Source: Mogibacterium sp.
Lineage (GTDB): Bacteria; Bacillota; Clostridia; Peptostreptococcales; Anaerovoracaceae
Reading direction: 5' to 3'
DNA: 57,234 bases
Assembly: GCA_016775335.1 (NCBI GenBank)
Contig: JAEUGJ010000033.1
Location: 87,709 to 144,942, forward strand
This document shows positions 32,393 through 42,650 of the stretch, piece after piece. Positions within the stretch are counted from its first letter, which is position 1. Every line of letters starts with the position of its first letter. Under the pieces are notes generated by a model. It ran no database searches. It worked only from the letters and a program-made list of their open reading frames with translations, and was not told where the DNA came from. Both the position numbers and the translations under genes were made by a program.

Positions 32393-33514
32393 CTATTGTT
32401 CCGTCCTTTCTTCTTCCCATTCCATGCCTTTTACCAGATCTCGTTTTACATTCATCTTGTGGGATGCGTACAGCTGCGTGGTGGTTACCTGTTCGTGGTC
32501 CAGAAGCGCCTGCACATCGTAAATCGAATTTCCGCGGCCGATCAAACTGGTGGCGGCGGTGGCCCGAAGCTTATGCGGGCTGTATCCCTCTTTTCGCCCG
32601 GCATGCAACGGAATGGATGTATATTTTTTTACCAGTTCCCGGATGGCCCGCTGCGTCATCCGTTTTCCCTGCAGGGAAAGGAAAAGCGCATCCTCGTCTC
32701 CCTCGTCCTGTACGGTAATTTGATTTCGTTCGTTCTCCAGATAATCCCGAACCACTGTCTCCACGGACCGGTTAATCGGCATCGTGGATTCTTTTCCCCG
32801 CTTCCGGTAGATTCGAAATTCCCCTCTGGAGAAATTAAAGGAAGACACGTTCAGCTGCTGCAGTTCCGACAAACGCAGGCCATAGGTCAGGAAAAGAATC
32901 AGAATCGCTTTGTCCCGAAGCTTCGTCTTCTCCCAATAGATGCGTTCCCGATCCGTCAGATGGGTTCCGCTGCTCACCGCGTCCAGCATCACCATCACCT
33001 CATCGTCCTGAAGCGCTTTGATTTCCTTCTCCCCGGGGCCCGGAACCCGAATGGGATCGAACCCGTCGGTGATATTCTTGTCCAGAAGTCCGTCGCGGTA
33101 CAGCTGCTTGAACATCACGGAGATGGAGGATTTTTTCCGGGACAGAGTCTTGTTGTTGTTCTCGTAGATGACCGTCCCCTTTTCCGTTTCCACCTTGTAC
33201 TTCCGGCAATAGGCCAGAAATATATTGATATCCATCGCCGTAATCTGATTCAATTCATCCAATGTGACCCGATCCGGCGTATCCGCCTCCGTCAGCGTGG
33301 TTTCCCGCACCAGATATTCAAAGAAAAAATGAATATCCCGCAGGTAGGCCAGACGGCTCTGGGGCAGCACGTTGCCTTTCAGGTAGATAAAATAAGTTCG
33401 AAGAGACCGAGGAAGCGTTTCTTCCAGCTTCTCGCACTCCAAAAAAATCTCATTTTCCTGTTCTACCACGTTGTCCGGCCGGTCGCTTTTGTTATGAATT
33501 CGATACTCTTTCAT
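32393..33514 (-). CDS. Tyrosine recombinase, XerC/XerS-like
   Basis: 373 residues with all catalytic residues of a tyrosine recombinase: Arg in YGLRLSELQQL, Lys in KRGKES, His-x-x-Arg in SPHKLRATAA, His in LLDHEQVTTTQLY and the nucleophile Tyr in the same motif. The N-terminal SAM-like core-binding domain spans about 1-170. Length and context suggest a chromosomal Xer protein rather than a mobile-element integrase. No dif site was searched for. It sits 12 bp after miaA. Confidence 0.87.
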   Translation of the reverse strand: MKEYRIHNKSDRPDNVVEQENEIFLECEKLEETLPRSLRTYFIYLKGNVLPQSRLAYLRDIHFFFEYLVRETTLTEADTPDRVTLDELNQITAMDINIFLAYCRKYKVETEKGTVIYENNNKTLSRKKSSISVMFKQLYRDGLLDKNITDGFDPIRVPGPGEKEIKALQDDEVMVMLDAVSSGTHLTDRERIYWEKTKLRDKAILILFLTYGLRLSELQQLNVSSFNFSRGEFRIYRKRGKESTMPINRSVETVVRDYLENERNQITVQDEGDEDALFLSLQGKRMTQRAIRELVKKYTSIPLHAGRKEGYSPHKLRATAATSLIGRGNSIYDVQALLDHEQVTTTQLYASHKMNVKRDLVKGMEWEEERTEQ

Positions 33515-33526
33515 GAATTTCCTTCT

Positions 33527-34459
33527 TTACTCTGCCGAGAGAATCCGATCCACGACCGCGCCCACGGATTCATTCCGCTGAATTTCAATCCAATGGATCA
33601 ATTCCTCATAGCGTTTCAGCCAGGTGAGCTGTCTCTTGGCATAATGGCGCGTATCCTTCATTACCGCCAGGATGGCGTCCTTCAGCTCCGGAATTTCTCC
33701 GTTGTAGTATGCGAAGAATTCCTTGTAGCCGATGGCTTTCAGCGCCGGTGCTGTTTCGTCGTATCCCATCTCCCGAAGGGTCTTGATTTCATCCAAAAGG
33801 CCGTTCTGAACCAACTTCAGTACCCGCCGGTTAATTCGGTCGTACAGCCACTCCCGGTCCATGGTGATTCCGAACAAGCGGAAGTCGTATCCTTCCCGCA
33901 GGCCGCACGCATTCAGGTCCTGTACGTTGGATCCGAATTCGTACGCCTCGATGGCACGAATCACCTTTCGGGTATTGTTGGGATGAATTCGTTCCGCCGA
34001 TTTCGGGTCCACTGCCGACAGCACTTCGTACATGTATTCGCCGCCCATCTGCTCCGCCATATCTTCCAGCTCCCGGCGACGCTTTCCGCCGTCCGCCGGT
34101 TCCGCCGCAAAATCCATATCGTACAGCACGGAATTCAGGTACAATCCGGTACCGCCACACAGAATCGGCGTCTTGCCCCTTGCCAGAATTTCATCGATGG
34201 TCTCCAGTGCCATTTTCTGATACCGCGCCACCGTCATATCCTCTTTCGGATCGATGACGCCGTACAGATGGTGCGGCACGGTGCTCATATCCGCCGGACT
34301 CGGCTTGGCGCTGCCGATATCCAGATATTTGTACAGCTGGATGGAATCGCAATTCACGATTTCACCGTGAATCCGCCGGGCAAGGTAATTGGCAATTACG
34401 CTCTTCCCAACCGCTGTCGGCCCGGCAATAATATAAACTGTTCTCTTCTGTGTTGTCAT
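33527..34459 (-). CDS. miaA: tRNA dimethylallyltransferase
   Basis: Adds a dimethylallyl group to A37 of tRNAs reading UNN codons. The P-loop GPTAVGKS is near residue 13, DSIQLYKYLDIGSAKPSP near 37. RQLTWLKRYEELIHWI is near the end. The ATG at 34459 gives 310 residues and has AAGGAAAG about 7 bases upstream. A longer frame overlaps mutL and is not supported. DMAPP for it comes from the dxs pathway genes in the same array. Confidence 0.95.
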   Translation of the reverse strand: MTTQKRTVYIIAGPTAVGKSVIANYLARRIHGEIVNCDSIQLYKYLDIGSAKPSPADMSTVPHHLYGVIDPKEDMTVARYQKMALETIDEILARGKTPILCGGTGLYLNSVLYDMDFAAEPADGGKRRRELEDMAEQMGGEYMYEVLSAVDPKSAERIHPNNTRKVIRAIEAYEFGSNVQDLNACGLREGYDFRLFGITMDREWLYDRINRRVLKLVQNGLLDEIKTLREMGYDETAPALKAIGYKEFFAYYNGEIPELKDAILAVMKDTRHYAKRQLTWLKRYEELIHWIEIQRNESVGAVVDRILSAE

Positions 34460-34472
34460 AATTCTTTCCTTG

Positions 34473-36404
34473 CTATTTTCTTCTAAAAGATCGTTCAATT
34501 TCGTACTTGGATATGCGGATAAAAGTAGGTCGTCCGTGAGGACAGCTGAACGGATTCACGCACTGGGAAAGCCGATCCAGCAGTTCCCGAATTTCCCGTT
34601 CCGACAGGTGATCGTTTCCCTTCACCGCCGCTTTGCAGGACCGCATGATTAACTTGTCCACCACCGGAGTGTTCTGATGCAGATGCACTTCATTTTCCTG
34701 CACATCCACCAGATTCCGGGCAAAAGCGTCAGCCTCGGACAGGGTCATATAGGCCGGAATTCCCCGGATGATAAAAGTATTGGTTCCGAAATCTTCGATG
34801 GCGTAACCGATTCGCCGAAGGACATCCATCCATTCCCGTTCCCCGAAATACACATCACCGGATACGTTCAGCAGAATCGGTGTTAAAACATCCTGCGGCA
34901 GGTGCGCCCGGGTATTGTACTGACGAACCAGCTTCTCGTACAGGATCCGCTCGTGGGCCGCATGCTGATCCAGAACAAACAGGTTGTCCCCCGCCTGCGT
35001 GATGATGTAGGTGTTAAAAACATATCCCGAAAGCGTCAGATTTTTGAAATCAAAGAGCCGTGTGGTGGCCGGTGCCAAAGGAATCCGGTCCGTCTCATCG
35101 GCGGCCTCCGGCTTCGCGTCGTCCTTTGACGGCGCCGCCGGTACTACCGGTACCTCGGACGCTTCCGGCTTTTTTTCGCCGTATTCCGATTTCGTCTCTT
35201 GAACTAAGTCCTTAAAGGCATCGCTCATGCTATCGCCCGGAACTTGGAACGTCATCTTCATATCATCTTCATGATACACCGTCTCTGTGTTCGGTTTGTG
35301 TTCTCGCTTCTTTGCCTGCAGGAATTCCCGGATGCCCATCTGCTCTCCGGAAGGTTTTTTTACCGGCTCCTTCGGCACCTCTTCCGGCGAATCCGAAGAA
35401 AGCGGCTCTTCCTTCAGCACTGCCCGGGGTACCGCCTCCTGAGAACGAATCACCTGCTGCACCGCTGCCGCGATATCTTTCTTAATCTCCCCGGCTTCCA
35501 GGAATTTGATTTCCTTCTTGTTGGGGTGAATGTTCACATCGATGGTTTCCAGCGGTACGGTAATGAACAGAAGCGCTACCGGATACCCGGAGAAAATTCG
35601 GTCTCCGTACCCATCCATTAACCCTTTTTCAATCACATCGCTTCGAACGTACCGGCCGTTCACGAAGAAAATCTGTCCGCTCCGGTTGTTCTTTGTGGTG
35701 CCGGGATCGGAAATAAAGCCATGCACGTATTCTCCCCGAATTTCAATCAGATTGCTGAATTCTTTTGTCGGATATACCCGTGAGATGGCATGGAGATAAT
35801 TTCCGTCGCCGTTGGTGGTGAGTACGTTCCGCCCGTTATTAATCAGCTGAAATGCCACGTTCGCGTAGTACAGCGCCATCTTCTGAACGAAATCGATGAT
35901 GGCGGAAGCCTCTGCCGCATCGCTTCGCATAAATTTCCGGCGCGCCGGAGTGTTGTAGAACACGTCCTCCACCACCATGGTGGTGCCGCCGTTCATACCG
36001 GAGGGTTCCTTGCCGCAAACGCGTCCGCCCTGGATTTCCAGTTTGATGCCCACCGGAGAATCGGTCGTTCGGGTATACAAGGTCATTCGGGAGATGGCAC
36101 AAATGCTGGCCAGGGCTTCCCCTCGAAAGCCCAACGTATCGATGTGTCCCAGATCTTCCAGCGTCTGAATTTTTCCGGTGGCATGGCGCTCGAAAGCGAT
36201 TTCCGCTTCTTCCGCCGGAATTCCACAGCCGTTGTCCGTCACCCGGATGTAGGATTTTCCGCCGTTTCGAATTTCTACCACGATGCTGTCGGCTCCGGCA
36301 TCGATGGAGTTCTCCACCAATTCTTTTACGATGGAAAGAGGCCGTTCAATTACCTCGCCGGCGGCGATTTTATCCGATATAAAGCTGTCCAGTACTTGTA
36401 TCAT
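34473..36404 (-). CDS. mutL: DNA mismatch repair protein MutL
   Basis: 643-residue GHKL ATPase that links MutS to downstream repair. The ATP-binding motifs are VENSIDAGADSIVVEIRNGG, VTDNGCGIP and DTLGFRGEALASICA. Residues about 330-455 are an acidic linker. The C-terminal domain carries LVLDQHAAHERILYE type dimerisation/endonuclease sequence (DQHAAHERILYEKLVRQY) and CKAAVKGNDHLSEREI, consistent with endonuclease-type MutL. It overlaps mutS by 4 bases (ATGA). Confidence 0.97.
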   Translation of the reverse strand: MIQVLDSFISDKIAAGEVIERPLSIVKELVENSIDAGADSIVVEIRNGGKSYIRVTDNGCGIPAEEAEIAFERHATGKIQTLEDLGHIDTLGFRGEALASICAISRMTLYTRTTDSPVGIKLEIQGGRVCGKEPSGMNGGTTMVVEDVFYNTPARRKFMRSDAAEASAIIDFVQKMALYYANVAFQLINNGRNVLTTNGDGNYLHAISRVYPTKEFSNLIEIRGEYVHGFISDPGTTKNNRSGQIFFVNGRYVRSDVIEKGLMDGYGDRIFSGYPVALLFITVPLETIDVNIHPNKKEIKFLEAGEIKKDIAAAVQQVIRSQEAVPRAVLKEEPLSSDSPEEVPKEPVKKPSGEQMGIREFLQAKKREHKPNTETVYHEDDMKMTFQVPGDSMSDAFKDLVQETKSEYGEKKPEASEVPVVPAAPSKDDAKPEAADETDRIPLAPATTRLFDFKNLTLSGYVFNTYIITQAGDNLFVLDQHAAHERILYEKLVRQYNTRAHLPQDVLTPILLNVSGDVYFGEREWMDVLRRIGYAIEDFGTNTFIIRGIPAYMTLSEADAFARNLVDVQENEVHLHQNTPVVDKLIMRSCKAAVKGNDHLSEREIRELLDRLSQCVNPFSCPHGRPTFIRISKYEIERSFRRK

Positions 36405-39043
36405 TCTTCTGAATCCTCGTCGATATCTTTGATTTCATTCTGTATTTCCTGCAGCCGCACCAATGCCTGAATCGGAGTCAGGGAGTTGATATCCACCCCG
36501 CGAATCTCCTTCAGCACATTCTCGTACGGCAGAGGCTCCTCGGAAACCCGTTCCGGCTCCGGAGCAATTTCATTGTCGAAGAAAGTGATCTGGGTAGTGG
36601 CCGGCATCGGTGCCGACTGGGCTTCCAATTCCTTCAATTTTCTCGATGCGCTCTGGCGAATTGCCTTCGGAATACCGGCAATCTTCGCCACGTGAATGCC
36701 GTAGCTCTTGCTGGCCGGTCCGTCGATAATCCGATGCAGGAACACCACATTGCTTCCGTCCTCGGAAACCGATACCGACAAATTGTGCACCGCCGGAAGT
36801 TGCTCCTCCAGCACCGTCAATTCGTGATAGTGGGTGGCAAACATGGTGCGCACCCGATGATCGTCCGACGCCAGGTATTCCGCCGTCGCCCAGGCAATGG
36901 ACAGACCGTCGAAAGTACTGGTGCCCCGGCCGATTTCATCCAGAATAATCAAGCTGCGGCGAGTCGCATTCCGCAGGATGTTGGCCAGTTCGCTCATTTC
37001 GATGAAAAAAGTAGACTGCCCAGATGCCAGGTTGTCCGATGCGCCGATTCGGGTAAAAACACGATCGCATACGCCAATACGCGCCCGGCGGCAAGGAACA
37101 AAGGATCCCATCTGTGCCATCAGCACGATGATGGCGGTCTGACGCATATAGGTGGATTTACCGGACATATTCGGACCGGTAATCAGAAGAAGGCTCTCCT
37201 GTTCCGTATCCATGACGGTGTTGTTGGACACGAACATGCCGCTTCCGATCATCTGCTCCACCGCCGGATGGCGTCCTTCTTCAATTTCAATCAAGCTGGA
37301 ATCGTCCACCTCCGGCCGGACATAGCCGTTGGCCGTCGCCACATCTCCGAAGGAAACCAGCACATCCAATAAAGCCACAGAGGCTGAAGCCTTCTGCAGG
37401 GAACCGATATACGGTTCAATGGATGTCCGGATTCTCCGGAAGATATCGTATTCCAACGCATTTATTTTTGCTTCCGCACTCAGAACCAAGCTCTCCTTCT
37501 CCTTCAGTTCCGGCGTAATGTATCTCTCGTTATTCACCAGAGTCTGCTTCCGCACGTAGTTCTCCGGCACCTTATCCGAAAAGGATTTGCTCACATCCAG
37601 ATAGTAGCCGAACACCTTGTTGAATCCCACCTTGATGGTCTTGATTCCGGTGCGCTCCCGCTCGCTCTGCTCCAGTCCCGCGATCCACTCCTTGGCATCC
37701 CGAATGGATTCCTTCAGGTCATCCAGCTCCGAAGAGTACCCCGGCCGAATCAGATTACCCTCGGTGATGATGAACGGCGGTTCTTCCACGATGGATTCCG
37801 CAATCATCTGATAGAGATCGTCAAAATCATCGATGGAATCTCGGATTTCGGCAAGTAAAGCAGAGGAGGACAAATCCTCCAGGGTGCTCCGAATGTCCGG
37901 CAGTGCGCCCAGCGTATTCTTCAGCGCCACCAGATCCTTTCCGTTGGCGCGGCCACTGGCCACACGAGCGCTGAGGCGCTCGAAATCATAGATTTCCCGA
38001 AGGCCCGCCACCAGATTGTTCCGCTCCAGCGGATGGTTCACCACGGCATCCACCGCTTCCAACCGGGCATTGATCTGCGCCTGATTGTTCAGCGGCTCTT
38101 TAATAAACCGCTTCAGCAGTCTCCCGCCCATGGCGGTGTGCGTATGGTCCAGCACGCCCAGCAGGGAACCTTCCTTATTCTTGTCATATAACGTTTCCAA
38201 AAGTTCCAGGTTTCGAAGGGTGGAACGGTCCAGCTGCATGTAGTTGCTGGATTCTCGAATATCCAGATGCTTGAACTGCTCCATCCGCTGCTTCTGGGTA
38301 TCCCCCAGATACAGCAACAGGGATCCGGAGGCCAGCACCAGGTCCGTTCGACCGTCCAAATCCAACGAGATCAAGGAAGATGCCCCGAATTGATTCATCA
38401 GTGTCTTTTCGCACAGCGCCTTTCGGTAATAGGAAGAATCCACCGGATTCAAATAGGTCTGAACCTGCGGATCCTGCAGTGCCGCCAGTACGTTCTCCGG
38501 CAGCGAAGACTCATCGTAAATAATCTCCTTCGGAGATATTTTTACCAGCTCGCTGATCAAGGAGTCCAAATCGTGGCGGTATTCCAAATGCATGCAGGCC
38601 AGCTCTCCGGTGGTGATATCCCCATAGGCAATGCCCACCTGCGTCTTTGTGGCGAACACCGATGCGATAAAAATATTCTCGTCGTTCTCGGTGGAACCGG
38701 CGATGTCAATGGTTCCCGGCGTGATGATTCGAACCACTTCCCGGCGAACCAACCCCTTTGCTTCCGCCGGGTCCTCCATCTGTTCGCAGATGGCCACCTT
38801 GTGGCCGCGCTCCACCAGTTTTGGAATGTAGGAATCCGCCGAGTGGAACGGAACCCCGCACATAGGGGCCCGTTCTTCCAGGCCGCAGGCTCGGCCGGTA
38901 AGGGTCAGCTCCAGTTCCCGGGAAACGGTCTTGGCATCATCGAAAAACAGCTCATAAAAATCCCCCAGTCGAAACAGAATCAGGCAATTCGGATTCTCTT
39001 CCTTAATCTGTAAGTATTGCTGCATCATTGGTGACAACGCCAT
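36401..39043 (-). CDS. mutS: DNA mismatch repair protein MutS
   Basis: Recognises mispaired bases. The mismatch-contacting motif is FRLGDFYELFFDDA (N-terminal domain). The Walker A is GPNMSGKSTYMRQTA (about residue 608), and ILDEIGRGTSTFDG follows. The ATG at 39043 gives 880 residues. It is preferred to one six codons upstream because that upstream start includes the AAGGAG ribosome binding site of this one. It sits 40 bp after tlyA, one of the largest gaps in the array. Confidence 0.97.
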   Translation of the reverse strand: MALSPMMQQYLQIKEENPNCLILFRLGDFYELFFDDAKTVSRELELTLTGRACGLEERAPMCGVPFHSADSYIPKLVERGHKVAICEQMEDPAEAKGLVRREVVRIITPGTIDIAGSTENDENIFIASVFATKTQVGIAYGDITTGELACMHLEYRHDLDSLISELVKISPKEIIYDESSLPENVLAALQDPQVQTYLNPVDSSYYRKALCEKTLMNQFGASSLISLDLDGRTDLVLASGSLLLYLGDTQKQRMEQFKHLDIRESSNYMQLDRSTLRNLELLETLYDKNKEGSLLGVLDHTHTAMGGRLLKRFIKEPLNNQAQINARLEAVDAVVNHPLERNNLVAGLREIYDFERLSARVASGRANGKDLVALKNTLGALPDIRSTLEDLSSSALLAEIRDSIDDFDDLYQMIAESIVEEPPFIITEGNLIRPGYSSELDDLKESIRDAKEWIAGLEQSERERTGIKTIKVGFNKVFGYYLDVSKSFSDKVPENYVRKQTLVNNERYITPELKEKESLVLSAEAKINALEYDIFRRIRTSIEPYIGSLQKASASVALLDVLVSFGDVATANGYVRPEVDDSSLIEIEEGRHPAVEQMIGSGMFVSNNTVMDTEQESLLLITGPNMSGKSTYMRQTAIIVLMAQMGSFVPCRRARIGVCDRVFTRIGASDNLASGQSTFFIEMSELANILRNATRRSLIILDEIGRGTSTFDGLSIAWATAEYLASDDHRVRTMFATHYHELTVLEEQLPAVHNLSVSVSEDGSNVVFLHRIIDGPASKSYGIHVAKIAGIPKAIRQSASRKLKELEAQSAPMPATTQITFFDNEIAPEPERVSEEPLPYENVLKEIRGVDINSLTPIQALVRLQEIQNEIKDIDEDSEE

Positions 39044-39083
39044 AATAATCTCCTTTTTCATTCCTCTTTATTCTTTATTCCAA

Positions 39084-39914
39084 TCAGTCCAGATCTGCGT
39101 GGGCTTCCCGGACCACATCCGAAATCCGGACGGTCCATTCTTCCGGAACGGATTCTTCGCCGTTGTCCGGAAACTCCCCTTCTGCCTTGCCGGCAAAAAG
39201 CAGATATTCGATATTTCCTTTTGTCCCCTTCACCGGAGAGAACGCCAGTCCCAGAGGTTCCAGACCGTTCTCCAGCGCATAACGGAGGACATTTTCGATG
39301 ACCTGACGGTGCACCGCCGGATCCCGCACGATGCCGTTCTTGCCCACCTGTTCTCTTCCCGCTTCGAACTGCGGTTTAATGAGACAGACCATGTGCCCCG
39401 ACGGAGCTAACACCTTCTGCACCACCGGGAACATGTGTTTTACCGAAATAAAAGAAACATCGATGGACACAAAATCCACCGGTTCCTCGATTAAATCGGT
39501 GTCCAGATACCGGATGTTGGTTTTCTCCATATTTACCACCCGAGGGTCTACCCGCAGCTTGTAATCCAGCTGTCCGTATCCCACATCCAGAGCATAAACC
39601 TTCCGGGCACCGTTCTGAAGCATGCAGTCGGTGAAACCGCCGGTGGAAGCGCCCATATCCATGCACACCCCATCCTTTAAATCGATGGGAAAGCAGTTCA
39701 TGGCTTTCTCCAGCTTCAATCCGCCACGGCTCACATATGGGCAAAGCTTCTGCTTTACCGCGAATTCCAATTCCGGATCGAACTTCTGTCCGGCTTTATC
39801 TTCTATCCGACCATCGACGGTAACCAAACCGGCCATGATGGTTCTCTTTGCTTTATCTCTGGATTCCACCAGACCTTTCTGTACCAGAATGACATCAAGC
39901 CTTTCTTTTTTCAA
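39084..39914 (-). CDS. tlyA: TlyA/YqxC family rRNA 2'-O-methyltransferase
   Basis: 276 residues: an N-terminal S4 RNA-binding domain (MKKERLDVILVQKGLVESRD) and an FtsJ-like methyltransferase with DMGASTGGFTDCML (SAM motif near residue 92) and LIKPQFEAGRE. TlyA methylates 16S and 23S rRNA. Calling it a hemolysin is historical. The start overlaps the dxs stop by 20 bases, as is usual for dxs-tlyA in Firmicutes. Confidence 0.94.
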   Translation of the reverse strand: MKKERLDVILVQKGLVESRDKAKRTIMAGLVTVDGRIEDKAGQKFDPELEFAVKQKLCPYVSRGGLKLEKAMNCFPIDLKDGVCMDMGASTGGFTDCMLQNGARKVYALDVGYGQLDYKLRVDPRVVNMEKTNIRYLDTDLIEEPVDFVSIDVSFISVKHMFPVVQKVLAPSGHMVCLIKPQFEAGREQVGKNGIVRDPAVHRQVIENVLRYALENGLEPLGLAFSPVKGTKGNIEYLLFAGKAEGEFPDNGEESVPEEWTVRISDVVREAHADLD

Positions 39915-41760
39915 AGTAATCCTCTACCCCTTTCACTACATCTTCCGGCGTCATGGCGCATTCCACTCTCAGTTCCGGAATGCTGCCCTGTTCGATAAAC
40001 TGATCCGGAAGGGCAAAATTCAGAATTCCAAATGGCTTTTCCCGATTCAGTCGATCGAACTCATCGGAGAAACCGCCAATGATAGTGTTATCCTCCAGCG
40101 TAACCACCAGTTTCGTCTCCGGATTCGCTGCCGCGGCATCCATCGGTTTTACCACGTTGATTGCCGTAACACCGGCATCAAATCCGTGTTCCCGAAGGAG
40201 TCGCGCTGCCTCAATTCCGGTATCCAGCATCGCCCCAACCGCCAGAATCGTTACATCCTTTCCAATGGAGAGCACCGTATTCTCCCCGGTGAATGGCTTC
40301 AGTCTCAGGTGATTTCCCTGGGAAGTGCCTCTCGGATACCGAATGGCAATCGGTCCGTCGTATTGATGAACGGCATATTCCAACATCTCTTCCAGCTGAT
40401 TGCCGTCCGCCGGACAGAGAATCTTCATGTTGGGAATCATATTCAAATAGGACAAATCAAACATGCCGTGATGGGTTTCTCCATCCGCACCCACCAGGCC
40501 GGCCCGGTCTACCGCAAAGACCACATGAAGGTTCTGCAGGCAAATATCTTCAATCAGCTGATCGAAAGCACGCTGCAAGAAGGAAGAATAGATGGCCACC
40601 ACCGGTGTCATGCCGGCCTTCGCCATTCCTGCCGCAAAAACTACCGCATGGGCTTCCGCAATTCCCACATCGAAGAATCGAGGTTCAAACTCCTTGTAGA
40701 ACGGACCCAGTCCGGTGGCCGTTCCCATCGCCGCAGAGATGGCAACGATGGAATCGTCCGCCCGTGCCAACTCCACCAGCTTGTCGCCGAACACTTTTGA
40801 GTAGCTCGGGCCGGTAGGCGACGATAATATATTACCGTTATCTGCATCAAATGGAGCGATGCCGTGGAATTTTCTCGGATACTTTTCCGACCAGTAGTAT
40901 CCCTTTCCTTTCTTTGTAATGACGTGCACCAGCGTCGGTCCGTCGTACTGATTGGCGGCGGTGTAGGCTTCGACCAGAGCCGGAAGATCGTATCCGTCTA
41001 CGGGACCGATATATTTTATTCCAAGATCTTCGAAAAGAACGCCCTGCTCATCCAACAGCGAGTACTTAATCTTATTTTTGGTATGGGAGATGGTGTCGCT
41101 GACCCGCTGACCCACCACCGGAATATTGTCCAGTGCCTCCCGGATGTTTTCCTTCATTCGGGTGTAATTTTTTGAGGTGCGCAGGTTGTTCAAATGGCGA
41201 GACATGGCACCTACATTTTTGGCGATGGACATTCCGTTGTCATTTAAAATAATTTTGATATTGGTTCCGGAAGCTCCGATATTGTTCAGTGCTTCGTATA
41301 CCAAGCCGCCGGTCATGGCCCCGTCGCCGATTACCGCCACTACCTGGTAATCTTCATTTCGAAGATCCCGCGCGGTGGCATATCCCATGGCCGCACTGAT
41401 GGACGTACTGCTGTGTCCCGTGTCATAGGCATCATGAATGCTTTCCCGGGACTTCGGAAAACCGGAAAGGCCTTTATACTTTCGAAGGGTATCGAAGGCT
41501 CCCGCCCTGCCGGTAATGATTTTATGAACGTAGGATTGGTGTCCCACATCGAAAATTACCCGGTCCACGGCGGTATCATATACCTTGTGCAGGGCAATGG
41601 TGGTTTCCACAATACCTAAATTGGATGCCAGGTGACCGCCGGTTTTCGAAACCTTCTCCACAAGGAAATCCCGCATTTCCTGAGCCAGGGCCTCCAAGTC
41701 TCCATAGTCGGAGTTCTTTATTATCGATATTAAATCTTCTTTTTCAAGATCGTACAGCAT
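39895..41760 (-). CDS. dxs: 1-Deoxy-D-xylulose-5-phosphate synthase
   Basis: Thiamine diphosphate enzyme that makes DXP from pyruvate and glyceraldehyde-3-phosphate, the first step of the MEP isoprenoid pathway. Motifs are HLASNLGIVETTIALH near residue 42, VIGDGAMTGGLVYEALNN (ThDP motif near 143) and the catalytic Glu region GIAEAHAVVFAAGMAKAG (about 370). Length 621 is normal. It overlaps the last base of the ispA stop region (TAATG). Confidence 0.97.
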   Translation of the reverse strand: MLYDLEKEDLISIIKNSDYGDLEALAQEMRDFLVEKVSKTGGHLASNLGIVETTIALHKVYDTAVDRVIFDVGHQSYVHKIITGRAGAFDTLRKYKGLSGFPKSRESIHDAYDTGHSSTSISAAMGYATARDLRNEDYQVVAVIGDGAMTGGLVYEALNNIGASGTNIKIILNDNGMSIAKNVGAMSRHLNNLRTSKNYTRMKENIREALDNIPVVGQRVSDTISHTKNKIKYSLLDEQGVLFEDLGIKYIGPVDGYDLPALVEAYTAANQYDGPTLVHVITKKGKGYYWSEKYPRKFHGIAPFDADNGNILSSPTGPSYSKVFGDKLVELARADDSIVAISAAMGTATGLGPFYKEFEPRFFDVGIAEAHAVVFAAGMAKAGMTPVVAIYSSFLQRAFDQLIEDICLQNLHVVFAVDRAGLVGADGETHHGMFDLSYLNMIPNMKILCPADGNQLEEMLEYAVHQYDGPIAIRYPRGTSQGNHLRLKPFTGENTVLSIGKDVTILAVGAMLDTGIEAARLLREHGFDAGVTAINVVKPMDAAAANPETKLVVTLEDNTIIGGFSDEFDRLNREKPFGILNFALPDQFIEQGSIPELRVECAMTPEDVVKGVEDYFEKRKA

Positions 41761-42650
41761 TAAGATTTCCTTCTTTCCAGCTTATGAGCAAGTTCGATGA
41801 AGAATTCTGCGGAGTCGCCGTATTTCTCCATAAGCGCAACGGCCTTTTCCGTTAGAGAATGCAGTTCGTCCTTGGCCGCCTCCAGCCCCAGGACGGTGGC
41901 GTAGTTGCATTTGCCGTGATCGGCATCCTTGCCCAGCTTTTTCCCCATCATTTTTTCATCGCCGATCACATCCAGGATATCGTCGGAAATTTGGAAGGCT
42001 CTTCCAACCAGTTCCGCATACTGTTCAAAGTCTGACCGAACCTCCTCCGGTGCATTGCCGATATAGAGACCGGCCAGGATCGGCGCCTTCAAGAGCGCAC
42101 CGGTCTTATTGGAGTCGATGAAGTTCAGCATCTCTTCGCTGCATTCTTTTCCCTCGTTCTCCATATCCGCTACCTGACCCGCAATCATCCCGTGGATGCC
42201 GGCATTTTGGGATACTTCCAACGCCGCCATCACGTGGCGGTGGAGTTTTTCCGGATCGTCTTTCAGACCCGCTGCATCCTGCAGCATGATTTCGTGGGCG
42301 GTGTTCAGCAGTCCGTCTCCGGCCAGAATGGCCATGGCTTCCCCATACACCTTATGGTTAGTCGGGTTACCGCGGCGAAGATCGTCGTCATCCATCGCCG
42401 GGAGATCGTCGTGAATCAGCGAATAGGTGTGAATATACTCAATGGCGCATGCAAAAGGAAGGGCTTCTTCCGGGTTTCCCCCGGCGAAGTCCGCACAGGC
42501 CAGCAGCAAAACCGGGCGCAGACGCTTTCCGCCGCTTTTCACGCTGTAATTCATGGAATCCCACAGGACCTGGACCTGCGGCGCGACGGAAGGCAATTTC
42601 TCCGCTAGATTTTCTTCAATCATGTTTTTATAATAATCGTAATTATTCAT
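41760..42650 (-). CDS. ispA: Farnesyl/geranyl diphosphate synthase
   Basis: Condenses IPP with allylic diphosphates. The first aspartate-rich motif is DDLPAMDDDDLRRGNPT (about residue 86) and the second is FQISDDILDVIGD (about 222). The ATG at 42650 (296 residues) has GGAGG about 8 bases upstream and overlaps the xseB stop. An in-frame longer start gives an unrelated leader. It supplies precursors for quinones, undecaprenyl phosphate and tRNA prenylation. Confidence 0.95.
   Translation of the reverse strand: MNNYDYYKNMIEENLAEKLPSVAPQVQVLWDSMNYSVKSGGKRLRPVLLLACADFAGGNPEEALPFACAIEYIHTYSLIHDDLPAMDDDDLRRGNPTNHKVYGEAMAILAGDGLLNTAHEIMLQDAAGLKDDPEKLHRHVMAALEVSQNAGIHGMIAGQVADMENEGKECSEEMLNFIDSNKTGALLKAPILAGLYIGNAPEEVRSDFEQYAELVGRAFQISDDILDVIGDEKMMGKKLGKDADHGKCNYATVLGLEAAKDELHSLTEKAVALMEKYGDSAEFFIELAHKLERRKS

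Noticed and set aside
32363..34486. 707-codon open frame on the plus strand
   Set aside because: Lies antisense to the recombinase and miaA genes, which have complete catalytic motifs; the translation has no family features.
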